This document shows positions 6,450 to 9,174 of a DNA stretch of 9,174 bases, one piece after another. Each line of letters opens with the position of its first letter. Positions within the stretch are counted from its first letter, which is position 1. The notes under the pieces were generated by a model. It ran no database searches and was not told the DNA's origin. It saw only the letters and a list, made by a program, of their open reading frames with translations. The stretch comes from Clostridia bacterium (lineage in GTDB: Bacteria > Bacillota > Clostridia > Oscillospirales > CAG-272), in the NCBI GenBank assembly GCA_017452215.1, contig JAFTMU010000313.1, positions 1 through 9,174 of the forward strand, written 5' to 3'. A program made the position numbers and the translations under genes.

Positions 6450-7712
6450 ATGATTTTTTCAGAACCTATTCAAGCATTGGCAACCGAAGCGGAAACCGCT
6501 CTTGCCCCCCATTTTACACGCATCGATCAGATCGCATTTGAGAATACCCAAAAGGTCATGGACGCCTTCCGCAATCACCGTGTCAGCGACACCTGCTTCC
6601 AATCCTCCTCGGGCTACGGCTACGACGACCGTGGACGTGAGGTGCTGGAGGAGGTCTGGGCAGAGGTCATGGGAGCGGAGAGCGCCATCGTCCGTCACAC
6701 CATCATCAGTGGCACCCACGCCCTCTCCATCGGTCTCTTTGGCATTCTGCGTCCCGGGGACGTGATGTACTCGGTGGCAGGCAAGCCCTATGACACCTTG
6801 GAGGAGGTCATCGGCATCTCGGGAGAGGCGGGCAACGGCTCTTTAAAGGATTTCGGTATTGATTACGAGCAGACAGATCTGAACGAGGACGGTTCCTTCC
6901 GTTTCCGGGAGATCGGGGACAAGCTCCGTGCCCTTGGAAAGCGTGCAAAAATGGTATTCGTCCAGCGCTCCAAGGGATACCTGAACCGCAAGACCCTGAG
7001 CGTCGACGAGATCGGCGAATTGGTCCGCTTCGTCAAGAGCATCTCCCCCTCCACCTACGTGGTGGTGGATAACTGCTACGGTGAATTTGTGGAGACCCGA
7101 GAGCCCACTGCCGTAGGCGCTGATCTGATCATCGGCTCTCTCATTAAAAACCCGGGCGGCGGTATGGCGGAAACAGGCGGTTATCTTGCAGGGACCCGCC
7201 GAGCCGTGGAGCTGGCAAGCTACCGCATGACCTCCGTGGGCATCGGTGCCGAGGCAGGCGCCACCCTGGGGCAAAACAAATCCATGTTCAAGGGTCTGTT
7301 CTTTGCTCCCCACACTACGGCACAGGCGCTGAAAACCGCTCACCTGGCGGCATATATATTTGAAAAGCTTGGCTACCGTGTAGAGCCCGAATGGAACGAG
7401 GAACGCCACGACATCATTCAATCGGTGATCATGGAAAGCGCCGAGGGACTTTGTGCTTTCTGTCAAGGCATTCAGGCGGGCTCTCCCGTGGATGCCTTCG
7501 TTACTCCCGAGCCTTGGGCAATGCCGGGATATCAGGATCCCGTCATCATGGCAGCGGGCGCCTTCGTGCAGGGCAGCTCCATCGAGCTCTCCGCCGACGG
7601 TCCTCTCCGCCCTCCTTACACCGCCTTTTTCCAAGGGGGACTGACCTATGAGAGCGGACGCATCGGCATTCTTTCCGCCGCCCAAAAGGTCGTTGACGTG
7701 ATCAAAAAATAA
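6450..7712 (+). CDS. Methionine gamma-lyase family PLP protein (YnbB / aluminium-resistance type)
   Basis: Fold-type I PLP protein of 420 residues, cytoplasmic, in the family annotated as methionine gamma-lyase-related or aluminium resistance protein (YnbB-like). The name implies C-S bond cleavage, but the physiological substrate is not firmly known. Landmarks: GYGYDDRGRE (55-64), RHTIISGTHALS (82-93), VVVDNCYGEF with Asp207 facing the PLP ring nitrogen, and GSLIKNPGGG with Lys233 as the Schiff-base lysine, followed by TGGYLAG. The C-terminal third carries the family's GAFVQGSSIELSADGP stretch and ends near GRIG. The open frame extends upstream into the DUF975 gene, but that part is not family-like; ATG 6450 gives the normal N-terminus, a helix leading to RIDQIAFENTQKV. 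It follows DUF975 by 43 bases with an unusual ribosome site. In Bacilli this family is often near glnR/glnA or hfq; here it is in a murD unit, so context gives no clear substrate. Confidence 0.92.
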   Translation: MIFSEPIQALATEAETALAPHFTRIDQIAFENTQKVMDAFRNHRVSDTCFQSSSGYGYDDRGREVLEEVWAEVMGAESAIVRHTIISGTHALSIGLFGILRPGDVMYSVAGKPYDTLEEVIGISGEAGNGSLKDFGIDYEQTDLNEDGSFRFREIGDKLRALGKRAKMVFVQRSKGYLNRKTLSVDEIGELVRFVKSISPSTYVVVDNCYGEFVETREPTAVGADLIIGSLIKNPGGGMAETGGYLAGTRRAVELASYRMTSVGIGAEAGATLGQNKSMFKGLFFAPHTTAQALKTAHLAAYIFEKLGYRVEPEWNEERHDIIQSVIMESAEGLCAFCQGIQAGSPVDAFVTPEPWAMPGYQDPVIMAAGAFVQGSSIELSADGPLRPPYTAFFQGGLTYESGRIGILSAAQKVVDVIKK

Positions 7713-7726
7713 TCGGTGCTTCCTCT

Positions 7727-8428
7727 ATGAAAATTCAAAATCCCTTTCTCACCCTCACAAAAACCGAAAGAGTCATCTGGATCTTTTCCCTGTGCGCCGT
7801 CACCGTGGGATTTCTCTGCTCCGAGCAAAAGGATCCCCTCTCCCTTTTGGCATCTCTCGTGGGCGTGACGGCACTGATCTTCGTTTCCAAGGGCAACGTC
7901 ACAGGACAGATCCTCACCGTCTTTTTCTCGCTCCTGTACGGCATCATCTCTTATCAGATGCGCTACTTTGGTGAAATGATCACCTACCTGTGTATGAGCG
8001 CCCCTGCGGCGATCTTTGCCACGGTTTCGTGGCTGCGGCATCCCTATCGGGAAAAGAAGGACGAGGTGGAGATCGCAGATATGAACGCAAAAAAATGGGC
8101 AGCGCTTGTCTGCGCTACCGCCCTTGTGACCTTTTTGTTCTATTTTCTGCTTGCATGGCTGGGCACAGAAAACTTGTACGTCAGCACCCTTTCGGTGGCG
8201 ACCAGCTTCTTAGCCTCTGCTCTGACCTTTCTGCGCTCCCCTTATTACGGCTTGGGCTACGCCGCCAATGACGTAGTGCTCATTGTCCTTTGGCTTTGGG
8301 CATCCTTCAAGGAGCCAAAATATCTCCCCATGATCCTCTGCTTTGCGGCTTTTTTGATCAACGACGTCTACGGCTTCGTAAATTGGCGCAGGATCCGCCT
8401 CCGTCAGGAAAGCGGAAACGCAACGTAA
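7727..8428 (+). CDS. pnuC: Nicotinamide riboside/mononucleotide transporter, PnuC family
   Basis: Inner-membrane carrier of 233 residues, close to the usual PnuC length. PnuC proteins move nicotinamide riboside (historically called NMN transporters) by facilitated diffusion with intracellular phosphorylation trapping; relatives carry thiamine or riboflavin. About seven hydrophobic segments are visible, near 15-31, 38-54, 58-76, 84-103, 127-146, 150-168 and 178-220 (the last probably two). Family-like motifs are GNVTGQILTVFFSLLYGIISY (56-76, with the typical YG) followed by RYFGEMITYL, and the C-terminal RSPYYGLGYAANDVVL with INDVYGFVNWRR. A polar loop at 104-125 lies between the two halves. 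ATG 7727 is 14 bases after the PLP gene stop with only a GGTG site 8 bases upstream, suggesting translational coupling. No riboswitch fits in the gap, so the substrate cannot be read from regulation. It is last in the murD unit. Confidence 0.88.
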   Translation: MKIQNPFLTLTKTERVIWIFSLCAVTVGFLCSEQKDPLSLLASLVGVTALIFVSKGNVTGQILTVFFSLLYGIISYQMRYFGEMITYLCMSAPAAIFATVSWLRHPYREKKDEVEIADMNAKKWAALVCATALVTFLFYFLLAWLGTENLYVSTLSVATSFLASALTFLRSPYYGLGYAANDVVLIVLWLWASFKEPKYLPMILCFAAFLINDVYGFVNWRRIRLRQESGNAT

Positions 8429-8431
8429 ACT

Positions 8432-8497
8432 TGCTGACAAAGGAATCAGCACTGTCATTTTGACAAAAAGTTTTGGTCAAGCTTTTTCAAAAGCTTG
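8432..8497 (+). terminator. Hairpins just after pnuC, possible end of the murD unit
   Basis: Three successive stems follow the pnuC stop: TGCTGA/TCAGCA (8432-8437 and 8446-8451), TGTCA/TGACA with a TTT loop (8453-8457 and 8461-8465), and CAAGCTTTT/AAAAGCTTG (8478-8486 and 8489-8497) with a two-base gap. None is followed by a clean U tract, so a canonical intrinsic terminator is not shown. Position and repeated pairing make transcription termination or 3'-end stabilisation plausible. Confidence 0.4.
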
Positions 8498-8636
8498 CGC
8501 AGTGGAGGGTGCGTAACCCTCCTCGCCGTCCGCAGACGGCGAAATTCCTTCTCTACGGCGCTTTTCTTTTTGCCAAGCTTTTTCTTTTGCGCCTTCTTGG
8601 TCAAAAGAAAAAGCGGAACAAAAAAGTTTGTACAAA
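8453..8636. repeat. Hairpin-rich intergenic element, possible dispersed repeat
   Basis: Noncoding stretch almost entirely made of inverted repeats. After the CAAGCTTTT stem (8478-8497) come GGAGGGT/ACCCTCC (8504-8510 and 8516-8522), TCGCCGTC/GACGGCGA (8523-8530 and 8535-8542, loop CGCA), and a perfect 12-base pair GCTTTTTCTTTT/AAAAGAAAAAGC (8577-8588 and 8603-8614). The palindrome TTTGTACAAA follows at 8627-8636. Words recur across the element: CAAGCTTTTTC at 8478 and 8574, TTGGTCAA at 8473 and 8597, and CAAAAAGTTT-like words near both ends. Adjacent stems touch without spacers. This density of structure in noncoding DNA is typical of dispersed intergenic repeats (REP/MITE-like) but could be a local structured RNA or multi-stem terminator. 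Confidence 0.5.
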
Positions 8637-8668
8637 TTGAAAAACTGTGCATCTTTGGTCTACAACCT

Positions 8669-8700
8669 GAGGCGCTGTACCCCTCTGGGGACAGCGCCTC
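8669..8700 (-). terminator. Strong GC-rich hairpin at the 3' end of the prolyl-tRNA editing gene
   Basis: GAGGCGCTGT (8669-8678) pairs perfectly with ACAGCGCCTC (8691-8700), and inside it CCCC (8680-8683) pairs with GGGG (8687-8690) around a TCT loop, with a single unpaired A at 8679. The 14 pairs begin four bases after the TAA of the leftward gene. There is no immediate U run on either strand; in the leftward direction the first T run (TTTTT, 8637-8645 region) is about 25 bases away. It likely ends or protects the leftward mRNA and may act on both strands. Confidence 0.55.
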
Positions 8701-8704
8701 ACCT

Positions 8705-9174
8705 TTATCCTTCCCCCGTCAAACGCACCGTCCGATACGGCAAATGCCCCACAGCGGAAAGAAATTTTTCAAAAACGTCCGCTCTTCCGATCTTCAAGGA
8801 CGAGGTATTGACACAAGGATGACATCCCACGTATTCCTCCCTCAAAAGGTCCTCATCCACCAAAAGCTGTACAGCGCCGCCCTTGTCATTCATCAACCCC
8901 AACACGCTCACTGCTCCGGGGAGAATGTCCAAATACTCCAGCATCTTGTCAGGACCCGCAAAGGAAAGGCGTGCGGAGCCGATCTGATTCGACAGCTCCT
9001 TGGTTTTAAAGACCTTGTCTCCCGGCATCATCAAAAGATAGAACACCGTCCCCTGACGGTTGCAAAGAAACAGGTTCTTGCAGATCCCCGCCCCCAATGT
9101 CTCCTCGATCACAAGGCAATCCTCCATGGTCTGCGCAGGCGCATGATCCACTCGCTCATAACCGATCCCAAGCG
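8705..9174 (-). CDS. Prolyl-tRNA editing protein (ProXp-ala / YbaK-type deacylase), 5' end beyond window
   Basis: Stand-alone trans-editing enzyme that hydrolyses mischarged tRNA-Pro, most likely Ala-tRNA-Pro, in the cytoplasm; homologous to the INS editing domain of ProRS. 155 residues are visible. The frame stays open through the right edge with family-like sequence LGIGYERVDHAPAQTMEDC, so the GTG at 9151 is not the start and probably 10-20 residues are missing. Landmarks: ICKNLFLCNR, whose Lys matches the conserved editing lysine, FYLLMMPGDK, TKELSNQIGSARLSF, GAVSVLGLMND, and GCHPCVNTSSLKI near the C-terminus. Length fits the roughly 160-residue free-standing family. It converges on pnuC across a 276-base hairpin-rich gap and ends just before a strong hairpin. 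Its promoter lies outside. The amino acid specificity is inferred from family resemblance. Confidence 0.92.
   Translation of the reverse strand, partial: LGIGYERVDHAPAQTMEDCLVIEETLGAGICKNLFLCNRQGTVFYLLMMPGDKVFKTKELSNQIGSARLSFAGPDKMLEYLDILPGAVSVLGLMNDKGGAVQLLVDEDLLREEYVGCHPCVNTSSLKIGRADVFEKFLSAVGHLPYRTVRLTGEG

Noticed and set aside
8455..8652. 65-codon Lys-rich minus-strand frame in the intergenic element
   Set aside because: Made from the hairpin arms (poly-Lys/Leu from AAAAG and CTTTT words), with no convincing ribosome site.
8453..8700. CRISPR array or tRNA in the structured intergenic region
   Set aside because: Repeats are inverted and unequal rather than regularly spaced direct repeats, and no cloverleaf or tRNA consensus boxes are present.

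Overview
The window looks like chromosomal DNA of a Clostridia-type Bacillota, probably an uncultured gut lineage. The signs are a divergent clostridial-style GyrB/ParE paralog, a DUF975 membrane protein, a YnbB-type PLP protein, a clostridial-style PnuC, purine-rich Shine-Dalgarno sites, consensus sigma-A-like promoters and roughly balanced base composition. No rRNA, tRNA, CRISPR array, transposase or phage gene was seen. This is mostly housekeeping DNA and I do not see a defence or mobile system.

Layout. A bidirectional promoter region (about 3810-4001) divides the first two transcription units. Leftward runs a three-gene unit: a GyrB/ParE-like type IIA topoisomerase ATPase/TOPRIM subunit (1809-3809), a lipoprotein made of two copies of one domain (655-1761), and a cysteine desulfurase cut off by the left edge (1-645). 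Rightward runs a four-gene unit with short gaps: murD (4002-5420), a DUF975 multi-pass membrane protein (5441-6406), a methionine gamma-lyase family PLP protein (6450-7712) and a PnuC-type transporter (7727-8428). A 276-base intergenic region (8429-8704) is packed with inverted repeats. It separates pnuC from a convergent prolyl-tRNA editing protein gene (8705 to the right edge, 5' end missing).

Function. The leftward unit joins DNA topology and sulfur mobilisation, with no obvious mechanistic tie to the lipoprotein. The rightward unit joins peptidoglycan precursor synthesis (D-Glu addition), an unknown membrane protein, a PLP enzyme of unsettled physiological role and probable NAD-precursor or vitamin uptake. 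They share a transcript but no single pathway is evident.

Points worth a second look: the hairpin-rich intergenic element; a small hairpin that would bring a distant Shine-Dalgarno site to the right distance from the PLP gene's start; the palindrome centred between the divergent promoters; the internally duplicated lipoprotein; the divergent topoisomerase subunit with no adjacent A subunit in view; and substitutions at usually conserved MurD positions.
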